NCBI RefSeq assembly: GCF_027497195.1
Contig: NZ_CP114905.1
Coordinates: forward strand, 2,280,001-2,344,000
DNA from: Streptomyces sp. WMMC500
Lineage (GTDB): Bacteria; Actinomycetota; Actinomycetes; Streptomycetales; Streptomycetaceae
Length of the DNA stretch: 64,000 bases
Direction: 5' to 3'
Under the pieces are notes generated by a model. It was not told the origin of the DNA and made no database searches. It saw only the letters and a program-made list of their open reading frames with translations. How positions within the stretch are numbered: the first letter of the stretch is position 1; each line of letters opens with the position of its first letter. This document shows, piece after piece, positions 17,424 through 26,883 of the stretch. The position numbers were made by a program, and so were the translations under genes.

Positions 17424-19496
17424 ATGAAACCCCTCGGCACCGGAGACCCGCTGCGCCTCGGCCCGTACCGCCTCATCGGCGTGCTCGGCGCGGGCGGCAT
17501 GGGCAAGGTGTACCTCGGCCGGGACTCCTCCGGGCGCCCCGCCGCGATCAAGGTGCTGCGGCCGGAGCTGGCCCACCAGTCGAACCTCGCGCAGCGCTTC
17601 GTGCGCGAGGCGCACGCCGCGCAGGCCGTGCAGAGCCCCGGCGTGGCGCGGGTGCTCGGCGCCGAGACGGAGGGCGGCCGGCCGTGGATCGCCTGCGAGT
17701 TCCTCGCCGGGCCGACCCTCGCCGAGGCCGTCGAGCGCTACGGGCCGCTGGACGGCACGGCGCTGCGCGCGGTCGGCGCGGCGCTGGCGAGCACGCTCAC
17801 CGACATCCACGCGGCCGGCCTCGTCCACCGCGACGTCAAGCCGCCCAACATCGTGCTGACCGCGACCGGGCCGCGCATCATCGACTTCGGCATCGCCCGC
17901 CCCGAGCACGGCCTGACGCTCACCAGCACCGGCGAGGCCCCCGTCACCCCGGGCTACGGGCCGCCGGAGCAGGTGCTCGGGCAGCGCGTGGGCCCGCCGG
18001 CGGACGTCTTCGCGCTGGGCGCCGTGCTCACGCTGGCGGCGACGGGGCAGACGGCGTACCAGGGCAGCCATGTGGCCGCCGTGCAGTACGAAGTGGTGCA
18101 CGGGGAGCCGCGGCTCGAAGGGCTGCCGCCCGACCTGTACCCGCTGATCGCCCCCTGCCTGGCCAAGGACCCCGCGTACCGCCCCACTCCGCCGCAGATC
18201 GCCGCCGCCCTCGCCCCGCCGCCCGGCGCCGAGGCCGTCTGGCAGCGGGGCCCGCTCGCCGAGGACATCGCGGGCCGCGAGCACGAGGCGGCCCGCCTCG
18301 CCGCGCTCCCCGCGGCCGGCGACACCCAGGTGCCGGGCCCTTCGCGGCGGCGGCTGCTGGTCGCGCTCGGCACCGGGGGCGCGGTGGTGGCGGCGAGCGC
18401 GGGCACGGCCGCCTGGTGGTGGCTGGGCAAGGACGACGGCGGCACGACCGCGGCGCCCCAGCGCGACCCGTGGGCGGCGCAGCCGCTGAAGGGCTACAGC
18501 GCGAACAACGCCCCCGCGGCTCTCTGGGGCCCGATAAGCGGGCTCAACTCCGATGCGCCGCTGCTGCTCCCGCTGCGCGAGACGCTGGTCGTCGCGATGG
18601 CCGACGGCACCATCGCGGGCCTGGACATCCGCACCGGCAAGCAGAAGTGGCGCCAGGAGGACGCCGCTGCGGCGGCCCGCGCGGCGGCGCTCGACGAGAA
18701 CACGTTCGCCGCCGCGGACGCCGACGGCGCCCTGTACGGGCTGCGCGGGCGGGACCGGCGCGAGCAGTGGTCGGCGCCGGACGCCCGGGCGGAGGTCGTG
18801 CTCGCGGGCGACGCGAACGCGGCGTACGTGACGACGAAGGACGGCGAGCTGCGCGCGGTCGGCACCGGGGGCAGGGAGCGGTGGACGGTCGAGCTGCCGG
18901 TCCAGTCGTCCGTCAGCAAGCCGGCGTGGGCCACGACGGCCGACGGCATGCTCGTGCTCTCCGGCTCGGACGGCAAGCTCGCGGTGGTCGACACCGAGGA
19001 CGGCAAGACGGTGTGGGACACCCCGAAGCGCAGCTCGTACGCGATGCCGTGCGCGGTCGGCGGGGGCTTCGTGTACGCGGGCGGGGACGGGCTGACGGCG
19101 TACGCGCTGAAGGGCGACGGCGAGCCGGAGTGGAACGAGAAGCCGAAGGGCGAGTACATCTGGAGCGCGCCTGCGCTGCACGACGGCCTGCTCTACGCCG
19201 TGAACGACGCGAAGCTCGTCGTGCGGAACGCGAAGACGCGGGAGACCGAGTGGACCGACGAGGCCCTGGCGGTCGCGCTCAAGTACCCGCCGGTGATCCA
19301 GGGGAACTCGCTGTGGGCCGGGACGACTTCGAACTTCGACCCCGACGCCCTGAAGGTCTACGACATCGCCAAGGGCAGGGTGGCGTGGGAGGATCGCCGC
19401 ACGTCGCGTGAGCGGGACGACTGGACCATGGCCGCGGCGGACAACAGGGTGTTCGTCCTCTACACGGGGTCGCTGACCGCAAACCCGGTGTTCTGA
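17424..19496 (+). CDS. Membrane Ser/Thr protein kinase with PQQ-type beta-propeller (4th of 4)
   Basis: A 690-residue active-type kinase: GAGGMGKVYLG (about 23-33), AAIKVLRPEL lysine (about 42), HRDVKPPN (about 134), DFGIARPE (about 153), TPGYGPPEQ. The helix at about 308-330 again follows SRRRLL, and is followed by a propeller with DIRTGKQKWRQ, DTEDGKTVWDT and DIAKGRVAWED repeats, ending NPVF. ATG 17424 has AGGAG about 10 bases upstream, 26 bases after the third gene, so all four form one operon. A copy of its last codons recurs 62 bases downstream (19547-19558). Confidence 0.92.
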   Translation: MKPLGTGDPLRLGPYRLIGVLGAGGMGKVYLGRDSSGRPAAIKVLRPELAHQSNLAQRFVREAHAAQAVQSPGVARVLGAETEGGRPWIACEFLAGPTLAEAVERYGPLDGTALRAVGAALASTLTDIHAAGLVHRDVKPPNIVLTATGPRIIDFGIARPEHGLTLTSTGEAPVTPGYGPPEQVLGQRVGPPADVFALGAVLTLAATGQTAYQGSHVAAVQYEVVHGEPRLEGLPPDLYPLIAPCLAKDPAYRPTPPQIAAALAPPPGAEAVWQRGPLAEDIAGREHEAARLAALPAAGDTQVPGPSRRRLLVALGTGGAVVAASAGTAAWWWLGKDDGGTTAAPQRDPWAAQPLKGYSANNAPAALWGPISGLNSDAPLLLPLRETLVVAMADGTIAGLDIRTGKQKWRQEDAAAAARAAALDENTFAAADADGALYGLRGRDRREQWSAPDARAEVVLAGDANAAYVTTKDGELRAVGTGGRERWTVELPVQSSVSKPAWATTADGMLVLSGSDGKLAVVDTEDGKTVWDTPKRSSYAMPCAVGGGFVYAGGDGLTAYALKGDGEPEWNEKPKGEYIWSAPALHDGLLYAVNDAKLVVRNAKTRETEWTDEALAVALKYPPVIQGNSLWAGTTSNFDPDALKVYDIAKGRVAWEDRRTSRERDDWTMAAADNRVFVLYTGSLTANPVF

Positions 19497-19558
19497 GCGG
19501 CCGTCGGGCGGACGGCCGGCAGGGGTGCGCCGCGCCCACCGCGGGACCGGTGTTCTGA
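19485..19558 (+). repeat. Direct repeat of the 3' end of the fourth kinase gene
   Basis: CCGGTGTTCTGA occurs at 19485-19496, where it encodes the terminal PVF and stop, and again at 19547-19558 with similar flanking bases (CGG follows in both after two bases). It looks like the scar of recombination between paralogous gene ends. Confidence 0.55.
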
Positions 19559-19620
19559 ACGGTGACACATCCGTTGCCGATTGCGACAGTCCGGCCTGCC
19601 GACGCGCTCGGTACTCCCCT

Positions 19621-19626
19621 TAGGGT
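19621..19626 (+). promoter_or_regulatory. Possible -10 element of the EspI-like gene
   Basis: TAGGGT, about 70 bases upstream of GTG 19696; no clear -35. It suggests separate transcription from the kinase operon. Confidence 0.35.
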
Positions 19627-19695
19627 GGGAGAGGCACACGGCACCGGGCAGGCGCCGGCACGACCGCCGTGGTGCGAGGGGATACGGGAGGCACA

Positions 19696-22600
19696 GTGAG
19701 CAGCGATCGGGACGAGAACGGCGCGGGCCGGACCAGCCCCGATGTCGAGCGGTCCGGTACGGAGGCGGAGGGCACGGGCGAGTTCACCACCGGCCCGGCG
19801 CCCGCGGCCTGGTACACGCAGGGGGTGCCGGCCCCGGCCCCCAGACAGGACGAGGAGGCGGGCACCGGCTCGTCCCACGCCGGCTCGGCGATGCCCCCGT
19901 TGCCCAACGGCTTCACCGCCGCCCACGCGCAGGCCCCCGGGCCGGTGCCGGAGTCGATGACGCCGCCGCCGTTCCTGCTGACGCTGCCGGACGAGCCGTC
20001 GCCGGCTCCGGAGCCTCCCGCGACGCCGGAGACGGCACCGGAGGCCGCGGAGCCCGCCGAGGACCCGGACGTGGACGACCACCAGGACGACGACGACCAG
20101 GACGAGGCGTACGCGGCCGAGGACGACTCCCCGCCGCTGACGGCGGCGACGGACCCGGGCGCGGTGGCGTTCGCCGCGCTGCCGGTGGCCCCGGAGGTGC
20201 CGGAGGCCGCGGCGGACGAGACGGACGACGAGCCGGCGGCGGAGGCAGAGGAGTTCACGTCGTCCCCGGTGAGCGCGCCGAGTTGGTACGGAGGCGGCGC
20301 CTCCGCGACGACGGCGGGCACCGACGAGACGGACGACCGGGAGACGGCGGCGTACGACGAGCAGGACTCCGACTCCGCCGGTTCTGAGCCGGACGAGGAG
20401 CCCGCCGGCGCGGACGACGACCCGGACACCGGCGCGGCGTGGCCCGCCGCCGCCGAGGAGTTCACCGGCGCGGAGACCACCGACGCGTCCGGCGACGAGG
20501 ACTCCGGCGCCTTCCCCGGGCCGGCGGCCGAGGCGGACGAGGACGACAGGGCCGACGAGACGTGGCGCAGCACCGGGCCGGATTCGGGGTGGCCCTTCCC
20601 GCCCGCGAGCACGTCCGCTGACAGGGCTGACGACGACGAACCGGCCGACGACGAACCGGCCGCGGCCACCGCGGACGCCGACGAGACCGGCGAGGCCCCC
20701 GCGGCAGACTCCGGGGCGTCCGGCACCGACTGGCACAGCCCCGCCGCGCCGGCCGCGGACGCGAGCGAGGGGTCCGACGCGGGAACGGGCCGGCCGTTCA
20801 CGGCCGCCGCGGAGGCGGACGGCGACGAGGCCGCCGCGGCGGCGCCGGACCCGGCCGGTGCCCCGGCCGTCGACGGCTGGCGGAGCAGCGTGCCCGAGGC
20901 CGACACCGACGAGCCCGCGGAGTCCGGGTCCGCGTGGCCCGCCTTCGCCGGCGGCCCGGCGACCGCGGACGGCGGGGCCGACGCTCCCACTGACGGCGCC
21001 GAGGCGCCGGAGGCGGGGGCCGCCTGGCCGGCTCCGCCCGGGGCGCCGCCCGCCGCGGACCCGGGTGCCGAAGCCCCGTCCGCGGCCGGGGAATCCGCCT
21101 TCCCCGCACCGCAGTTCGCGCCGCCCCCGCGGCCGGACGCCGACGAGGCGGGTACGCCCGCCCCGTACCGCGACGACGCCACCCGGACGCTGACCCCGCT
21201 CGTCGCCCACGCCCCGCCCGGCGCGGCGCCGGCGGCACAGGAGCAGGACCAGGACCAGGACGACGACGAGGCGCCGGCCGACCCGGACAAGGGCGACGTG
21301 GTGAGCGGCGCGACCATGCGCTTCTCGCCCGCGTCGCTGCGCGCGCAGGCCGCGGAGATCCAGGACCGTACGCCCGCGGACGACGAGCCGAACGACGCCG
21401 TGCCCGCCGCCGCCGCCGAGGTGCAGGACCGGGTGCCGGCGGACGCCGCGCCCGCCCGCGACGACGAGCCGCAGGACGCGCCGCCGCAGGCCAGCCCGTA
21501 CGTGACGGACCGCGCGCCCGCCGGTGCGAACCCGTGGGCCCCCGCGCCCGCCCCCGGCGACTCCGCCTCGCCGACGGCGCTGCCGCCGCTTCCCCCGCAG
21601 TTCCCGGCCGCCGAGCCGCAGCGCCCCGCGGCGGCGGACCTGCCGTCCGGCCCGCCGCCCGCCGCGGGCGCACCCTGGCAGTCGCCCACCCCGCAGCCCG
21701 TACCCGAGCAGTCCGCACCGCAGCCCCCCGCGGCTCCCCCGGCGGCGCCCTCCGCCCCGCCGGCCGTCCCGCCGCCCGGGCAGCCGTACCCGGCCCAGCC
21801 CGCTCCGGGCGCCGTCCCACCCGGCACCCCGGTGCCCGGCGCCGCCCCGGAGTCCGCCGGCGCCACGCCCGCGGCGTCCGCGCCGCCGGCCGGCGGCCCC
21901 GGCCCGGCGGCCCCGGCCTCGCCGCCGCCGGCCACCCCGCCCGGCGCCCCCGGCACGCACTCCGCGCCCGGCAGCCGGCTCCCGGCCCCGCACACCCCGC
22001 CCGGCGCCGGCGAGGCGCCCCGCTCCGGGCCTGCCGCCGAGCCGCCGCCCGGCTGGACCGTGGCGTCGCCCGCCGGCGTGCCCGTACCCCCGGCCGGCCA
22101 GCAGCCCGACTCCCGCGCCCCGCAGGGCGGTTACGGCTGGCCCCAGCCGCCCGGCGCGCAGCCCGGACAGCCCGGACAGCACAGCCAGATGGGCCAGCAG
22201 GGCCAACCCGGACAACCGGGACAGCAGCCCGGACAGCCCGGCGCCTACCCGGGCCCGCCCGGCCAGCCCCCGCAGCAGGCCCAGCCCGGCCACCCCGGCC
22301 AGCAGCCTCCCGGCCTGCCGCCCGCGGGCGGCTCCCAGCCCGGCGCCCCCGGCCAGGGCGCCCTCTCCCCCGCCACGTCCCCGGCGCCCCCGGCACAGCC
22401 CGGCCAGCCCGCCCAGCCCGGCGGCGACCCGCGGTCCGGCGGCTGGCCCGAGGTCACGCCCGAGCAGCGCCGCCAGCCGGTGCACAACGCCCCGCTGGGC
22501 TACACCGCCGCCGTCGAGCTGTCCTCCGAGCAACTGCTGCACGACAAGCACAAGCCGCAGCGCAAGTCGGAGCGCGGCGGCCTGTCCCGGTTCAAGCTCG

Positions 22601-23601
22601 GCGGCAAGGCGGCCGAGGAGGAGCGGCAGCGCAAGATCGCCCTCGTCCGCACGCCGGTGCTGTCCTGCTACCGCATCGCCGTGATCTCCCTCAAGGGCGG
22701 CGTCGGTAAGACGACGACCACCACCGCGCTCGGCGCGACCCTCGCCGCCGAGCGGCAGGACAAGGTCATCGCGATCGACGCCAACCCGGACGCCGGCACG
22801 CTGGGCCGCCGGGTGCGCCGCGAGACCGGCGCGACGATCCGCGACCTGGTGACGGCGATCCCGTACCTGAACAGCTACATGGACATCCGCCGGTTCACCT
22901 CGCAGGCGCCCTCCGGCCTGGAGATCCTCGCCAACGACGTCGATCCGGCGGTCTCCACGACGTTCAACGACGAGGACTACCGCCGCGTCATAGACGTGCT
23001 GGGCAAGCAGTATCCGGTGATCCTCACCGACTCGGGCACGGGCCTGCTCTACAGCGCCATGCGCGGCGTGCTCGACCTCGCCGACCAGCTCATCGTCGTG
23101 GCCACGCCGTCCGTCGACGGCGCGTCCAGCGCGAGCACCACGCTGGACTGGCTGCACGCCCACGGCTACGCGGACCTGGTGTCGCGGAGCATCACGGTCA
23201 TCTCGGGCGTCCGCGAGACGGCCAAGATGATCAAGATCGACGACATCGTCAACCACTTCAAGCAGCGCACCCGCGCGGTGCAGGTGATCCCCTTCGACGA
23301 GCACCTGTCGGCCGGTGCCGAGCTGGACCTGTCGATGATGCGGCCGAAGACCAAGGAGGCGTACTTCAACCTCGCCGCGCTCGTCGCGGAGGACTTCACC
23401 CGCGCCCAGCAGGCGCAGGGCCTGTGGACCGGCGAGGGCGGCCAGCAGCCGCCGCACGCGATGCCGCCGCTGCCCGGCCAGTCCGGCGGCGCCGGGGGAT
23501 ACGGCGCGGGCGGGGGTTACCCGGGCGGCGGCGGCTATCCGGGTGGCGCTCCCGGCACGGGCCCGTCGCAGGCGCAGTCGGGGCCGAGCCCGTACGGGTG
23601 A
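19696..23601 (+). CDS. EspI-like protein: proline/alanine-rich N-terminus with MinD-like ATPase
   Basis: The 1301-residue protein starts at GTG 19696 with GGGAGG 6 bases upstream. Residues 1 to about 940 are low-complexity: first acidic and Ala/Asp/Glu-rich ([13 protein letters not shown]), then Pro/Ala/Gly-rich with GQPGQ repeats around 820-900. Residues about 990-1240 are a MinD/ParA-type ATPase: [13 protein letters not shown] is the deviant Walker [15 protein letters not shown] follows, and [14 protein letters not shown] is the Walker B region. A Gly/Pro tail ends the protein. This architecture matches EspI, the ESX (type VII) accessory ATPase, and a large protein of the Streptomyces ESX locus. 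Here no EsxA/B, EccB-E or mycosin gene is nearby. Confidence 0.85.
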   Translation: MSSDRDENGAGRTSPDVERSGTEAEGTGEFTTGPAPAAWYTQGVPAPAPRQDEEAGTGSSHAGSAMPPLPNGFTAAHAQAPGPVPESMTPPPFLLTLPDEPSPAPEPPATPETAPEAAEPAEDPDVDDHQDDDDQDEAYAAEDDSPPLTAATDPGAVAFAALPVAPEVPEAAADETDDEPAAEAEEFTSSPVSAPSWYGGGASATTAGTDETDDRETAAYDEQDSDSAGSEPDEEPAGADDDPDTGAAWPAAAEEFTGAETTDASGDEDSGAFPGPAAEADEDDRADETWRSTGPDSGWPFPPASTSADRADDDEPADDEPAAATADADETGEAPAADSGASGTDWHSPAAPAADASEGSDAGTGRPFTAAAEADGDEAAAAAPDPAGAPAVDGWRSSVPEADTDEPAESGSAWPAFAGGPATADGGADAPTDGAEAPEAGAAWPAPPGAPPAADPGAEAPSAAGESAFPAPQFAPPPRPDADEAGTPAPYRDDATRTLTPLVAHAPPGAAPAAQEQDQDQDDDEAPADPDKGDVVSGATMRFSPASLRAQAAEIQDRTPADDEPNDAVPAAAAEVQDRVPADAAPARDDEPQDAPPQASPYVTDRAPAGANPWAPAPAPGDSASPTALPPLPPQFPAAEPQRPAAADLPSGPPPAAGAPWQSPTPQPVPEQSAPQPPAAPPAAPSAPPAVPPPGQPYPAQPAPGAVPPGTPVPGAAPESAGATPAASAPPAGGPGPAAPASPPPATPPGAPGTHSAPGSRLPAPHTPPGAGEAPRSGPAAEPPPGWTVASPAGVPVPPAGQQPDSRAPQGGYGWPQPPGAQPGQPGQHSQMGQQGQPGQPGQQPGQPGAYPGPPGQPPQQAQPGHPGQQPPGLPPAGGSQPGAPGQGALSPATSPAPPAQPGQPAQPGGDPRSGGWPEVTPEQRRQPVHNAPLGYTAAVELSSEQLLHDKHKPQRKSERGGLSRFKLGGKAAEEERQRKIALVRTPVLSCYRIAVISLKGGVGKTTTTTALGATLAAERQDKVIAIDANPDAGTLGRRVRRETGATIRDLVTAIPYLNSYMDIRRFTSQAPSGLEILANDVDPAVSTTFNDEDYRRVIDVLGKQYPVILTDSGTGLLYSAMRGVLDLADQLIVVATPSVDGASSASTTLDWLHAHGYADLVSRSITVISGVRETAKMIKIDDIVNHFKQRTRAVQVIPFDEHLSAGAELDLSMMRPKTKEAYFNLAALVAEDFTRAQQAQGLWTGEGGQQPPHAMPPLPGQSGGAGGYGAGGGYPGGGGYPGGAPGTGPSQAQSGPSPYG

Positions 23602-23654
23602 CGCCCCGGGCGCATCCGCCCGCCGCCCCGGCCGCGGTTCGCCCGGCCTGCCGC

Positions 23655-23672
23655 CATTGGGTTGAACCAATG
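23655..23672 (+). repeat. Short hairpin overlapping the next terminator
   Basis: CATTGG(GTTGAA)CCAATG, 6 bp. It shares 23669-23672 with the larger hairpin, so the two cannot form together. Confidence 0.45.
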
Positions 23673-23707
23673 AGGCCCGCAGCCTTTTTGAAGGCGCGGG
23701 CCTCATT
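23669..23707 (+). terminator. Terminator after the EspI-like gene
   Basis: AATGAGGCCCGC pairs with GCGGGCCTCATT (12 bp); the loop can itself pair as GCCTT/AAGGC around TTTTG. It lies about 68 bases after the stop and before the ABC operon promoter. Confidence 0.75.
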
Positions 23708-23752
23708 CGCGTTTCAGCCGGGTATCGCCCTCGTACAGGCCGGTCACGGCCG

Positions 23753-23782
23753 TTGACATGGTTAGACCAACCTCGCTAGACA
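23753..23782 (+). promoter_or_regulatory. Promoter of the peptide ABC operon with operator in the spacer
   Basis: TTGACA (23753-23758), 18 bases, TAGACA (23777-23782): a near-consensus housekeeping promoter about 50 bases upstream of the ATG at 23840. The spacer holds the inverted repeat TGGT-TAG-ACCA (23759-23769), which resembles a GntR/HutC-type (DasR dre-like) site lacking one base. Confidence 0.65.
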
Positions 23783-23839
23783 GACCCGACCCCGGGCCGG
23801 TCAGCCCGGCATCCCGCCCCCTTCAGCCCGCGAGGTGTC

Positions 23840-25726
23840 ATGCAGCCCACCGACGAGAACGCCCCGACGCCCGGCCCGCTCAGCCCACCGACCCCCGCCG
23901 CCCGCTCCGGCCGCCGGCTGCGCCGCGCGCTCTGCGCGGGCGCCGCGGCCCTCGCCCTGATCGGGGCCGCCGCCGTCGGCCCGGCCGCGGCCCGGCCCGC
24001 CCAGGACGACGGCGGCGACGACGGCGACAAGAAGGTGCTGACGGCCGCCGTCGCGCAGAGCGTCGACTCGCTCAGCCCGTTCCTCGCGGTCAGCCTCGTG
24101 GCCACGAGCCTGAACCGGCTCATGTACGACTCCCTCGTCAACTACGACGTCAAGACGCAGGAGCCCATCCCGGGCCTGGCCGAGAAGTGGGAGCCCACGA
24201 ACGCGGGCAAGACGTGGACGTACACCATCCGCGACGGCGTGAAGTGGTCGGACGGCAAGCCGCTGACCGCGGAGGACGCCCGCTGGACGTTCCACACGAT
24301 GATGACCGACGAGGCCGCCGGCGCGGCCAACGGCTCGTACGTCGCCAACTTCGCGAAGGTCTCGGCGCCCGACGCGCGCACGCTCGTCGTGGAGCTGAAG
24401 GAGCCGCAGGCCACGATGAACTCGATGGACCTGCCCATCGTGCCCAAGCACGTCTGGCAGGACGTCGACGACCTCGGGAAGTTCAACAACGACGCCGAGT
24501 TCCCGGTCGTCGGCAGCGGCCCGTACGTCCTCACGGACTTCAAGACCGACTCGCACGTCACCTTCGAGCCGAACGAGAACTTCTGGCGGGGCGCACCGAA
24601 GTTCGACGAGCTGACGTTCAAGTACTACAAGGAGACCGACGCCGCCGTCGCCGCCCTGCGCAAGGGCGAGGTGTCCTTCGTACCGGACCTGACGCCGGCG
24701 CACGCCGCGTCCCTGAAGGGCCAGCCCGACATCAAGGTCAACGACGGCCAGGGCCGGCGCTTCTGGGCCATCGCCACGAACCCCGGGGCGCGAGACGTCA
24801 AGGGCCGCAAGTTCGGCGACGGCCACCCGGCGCTGCTCGACCCGAAGGTGCGCGAGGCTCTCTTCCTCGCGGTGGACCGTACGGCGATCGTGGACAAGGT
24901 GCTGCAGGGGCACGGCGTCGAGGGCGAGGGCTACATCCCGCCGCGCTTCGCCGACTACCACTGGAAGCCGTCGGCCGAGCAGAAGATCGCGTACGACCCG
25001 CGGAAGGCGGCGCGGCTGCTGGACGAGGCGGGCTACGAGCTGGAGGACGGCAAGCGCGTCGGCAAGGACGGCAAGCCGCTGAACTTCCGGATGCTGTGCC
25101 ACGCCACCGACCCCAAGGACAAGGCCGCGGGCAAGTTCCTGGAGGAGTGGTGGGGCGACCTGGGCATCGGCCTGGACCTGCAGTGCCTGGACAACGTCGG
25201 CGACCCGTGGGTCGCCGGTGAGTACGACCTCGCCTTCGACGGCTGGTCGGTCAACCCCGACCCGGACTTCGTCCTGGCCATCCACACCTGCGCCGCGCTG
25301 CCGGCGTCCGAGGACGTCGTGGGGCAGACGGACAACTTCATCTGCAACAAGGACTTCGACCGGCTCTACGCCGAGCAGTTGGCGGCCTACGACGACCCGG
25401 CCAAGCGCGCGGAGATAGTCCGGGAGATGCAGTCGGTGCTCTACGACACCGGGTACATGAACGTGCTGGCGTACCCGAACTCCGTGGAGGCGTACCGCAC
25501 CGACCACATCGAGTCGATCACCGCGATGCCCGCCGGCAACGGCAACATCTGGGGCCAGGACGGCTCCTGGAGCTGGGCCACCGCGGTCCCGGCCGCCGAG
25601 GCGTCCGACGACGGCGGCTCGGCGACGGGCGTGGTGCTCGGCGGCGGCGCGGCGGTCGTCGTGGCGGTCGCGGCGGGCGTGGTCTTCACGCTGCGCCGCC
25701 GGGCCACGGCGGAGGACCGCGAGTAG
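23840..25726 (+). CDS. Oligopeptide ABC transporter substrate-binding protein (membrane-anchored)
   Basis: The 628-residue protein is a family 5 (DppA/OppA-like) solute-binding protein: GLAEKWEPT, YTIRDGVKWSDGKPLTAEDA, VGSGPYVL and NENFWRG are typical. ATG 23840 follows GAGG. The N-terminus (about 25-50) is a signal segment without a lipobox cysteine, ending AAARPAQDD. Instead a second hydrophobic helix at about 597-617 (GVVLGGGAAVVVAVAAGVVF) followed by LRRR anchors the C-terminus. Most Streptomyces relatives are lipoproteins, so C-terminal anchoring is unusual. First gene of a five-gene import operon. The bound peptide cannot be predicted. Confidence 0.92.
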   Translation: MQPTDENAPTPGPLSPPTPAARSGRRLRRALCAGAAALALIGAAAVGPAAARPAQDDGGDDGDKKVLTAAVAQSVDSLSPFLAVSLVATSLNRLMYDSLVNYDVKTQEPIPGLAEKWEPTNAGKTWTYTIRDGVKWSDGKPLTAEDARWTFHTMMTDEAAGAANGSYVANFAKVSAPDARTLVVELKEPQATMNSMDLPIVPKHVWQDVDDLGKFNNDAEFPVVGSGPYVLTDFKTDSHVTFEPNENFWRGAPKFDELTFKYYKETDAAVAALRKGEVSFVPDLTPAHAASLKGQPDIKVNDGQGRRFWAIATNPGARDVKGRKFGDGHPALLDPKVREALFLAVDRTAIVDKVLQGHGVEGEGYIPPRFADYHWKPSAEQKIAYDPRKAARLLDEAGYELEDGKRVGKDGKPLNFRMLCHATDPKDKAAGKFLEEWWGDLGIGLDLQCLDNVGDPWVAGEYDLAFDGWSVNPDPDFVLAIHTCAALPASEDVVGQTDNFICNKDFDRLYAEQLAAYDDPAKRAEIVREMQSVLYDTGYMNVLAYPNSVEAYRTDHIESITAMPAGNGNIWGQDGSWSWATAVPAAEASDDGGSATGVVLGGGAAVVVAVAAGVVFTLRRRATAEDRE

Positions 25727-25809
25727 CCGGTACGCACCCTCGCCACCCCGGGGTGTCCGGCGCCGCGGCGCCGGACACCCGCCCGACCGACCCGAGCAAA
25801 GCGAGGGCC

Positions 25810-26883
25810 ATGTCCACGACAGACCCACCCGTCACCCCCGCCGCCGTGAAGACGGCGCCGTCGGCACCGGCGGCACCCGACGCCCGCGGCGCCGCGGGCG
25901 GCTCCCGCCGCGCCTACCTCAGCTACGTGGCGGGCAAGCTCGCCGGCGCCGCGGTCTCCCTCTTCGCCATCCTCGTCACCAGCTTCTTCCTCTTCCGGAT
26001 CATCCCCGGCGACCCGGTCAAGACGATGACGCACGGCCGCAAGGTCGACGCCGAGCAACTCGCCGCGCTGCGCCGGCAGTACGGCCTCGACCTGCCGCTG
26101 TGGGAGCAGTTCACGCACTACGTCGGGGACGCGCTGACCGGCAACCTCGGCGACTCGTACCAGTTCAACAAGCCGGTGCTGGACCTCATCTGGGAGCGCG
26201 TGCCGGCCACCGTGCTGCTCACCGGCACGGCGGTGGTGCTCTACAGCGCGCTCGGGCTGTGGCTCGGCACGCGCGCCGCCTGGCGGCACGGCGGGCTCGG
26301 CGACAAGGTCAACACGGGCATCGCGCTCACCTTCTGGTCGGTGCCGCACTTCTGGCTCGGGATGCTGCTCATCATCGTCTTCTCCGTCGGCATCGGGCCG
26401 ATCCCCGGGCTGTTCCCCACCGGGGGCATGGAGTCGGGCGGCGAGGAGGGCCTCGCGTACGTCGTGGACGTGATCCACCACATGGTCCTGCCGGTGCTCA
26501 CTCTCGTGGCCGCGAGCTACGCCCAGACGCTGCTCGTCATGCGCTCCTCGCTGCTCGACGAGATGGGCAGCGACTACCTGACGGCCGCCCGCGCCAAGGG
26601 GCTGCGCGACGACCTCGTACGCCGCCGGCACGCCGTGCCGAACGCCCTGCTGCCGACGATCACGCTCGTCTTCGTCAACCTCGGCTTCATCGCGGCCGGC
26701 TCCATCCTGGTCGAGACGGTCTTCTCCTGGCCGGGCCTGGGCGGGCTGTTCTACCAGGCGCTGAGCGTCCCCGACCTGCCGCTGATCCAGGGCCTGTTCA
26801 TCGTCTACGCGGGCACGATGATCCTGATGAGCGTGGTCGCCGACCTGATCTATCCGCTGTTCGATCCCCGGGTGGGCCGATGA
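25810..26883 (+). CDS. Oligopeptide ABC transporter permease, DppB type
   Basis: This 357-residue inner-membrane permease has a long Ala/Pro-rich cytoplasmic N-terminus, then six predicted helices from about residue 40. FRIIPGDPVKTM is the conserved DppB N-terminal motif and GSDYLTAARAKGLRDDLVRRRHAVPNAL is the EAA loop that docks the ATPase. I prefer ATG 25810 (GAGGG just upstream) over GTG 25753, which lies in a proline-rich extension without a ribosome-binding site. It overlaps the next gene by 4 bases (ATGA). Confidence 0.92.
   Translation: MSTTDPPVTPAAVKTAPSAPAAPDARGAAGGSRRAYLSYVAGKLAGAAVSLFAILVTSFFLFRIIPGDPVKTMTHGRKVDAEQLAALRRQYGLDLPLWEQFTHYVGDALTGNLGDSYQFNKPVLDLIWERVPATVLLTGTAVVLYSALGLWLGTRAAWRHGGLGDKVNTGIALTFWSVPHFWLGMLLIIVFSVGIGPIPGLFPTGGMESGGEEGLAYVVDVIHHMVLPVLTLVAASYAQTLLVMRSSLLDEMGSDYLTAARAKGLRDDLVRRRHAVPNALLPTITLVFVNLGFIAAGSILVETVFSWPGLGGLFYQALSVPDLPLIQGLFIVYAGTMILMSVVADLIYPLFDPRVGR

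Noticed and set aside
19279..23706. 1475-residue minus-strand frame opposite the EspI-like gene
   Set aside because: Gly/Arg-rich composition mirrors the Pro/Ala codons of the sense gene; no domain.
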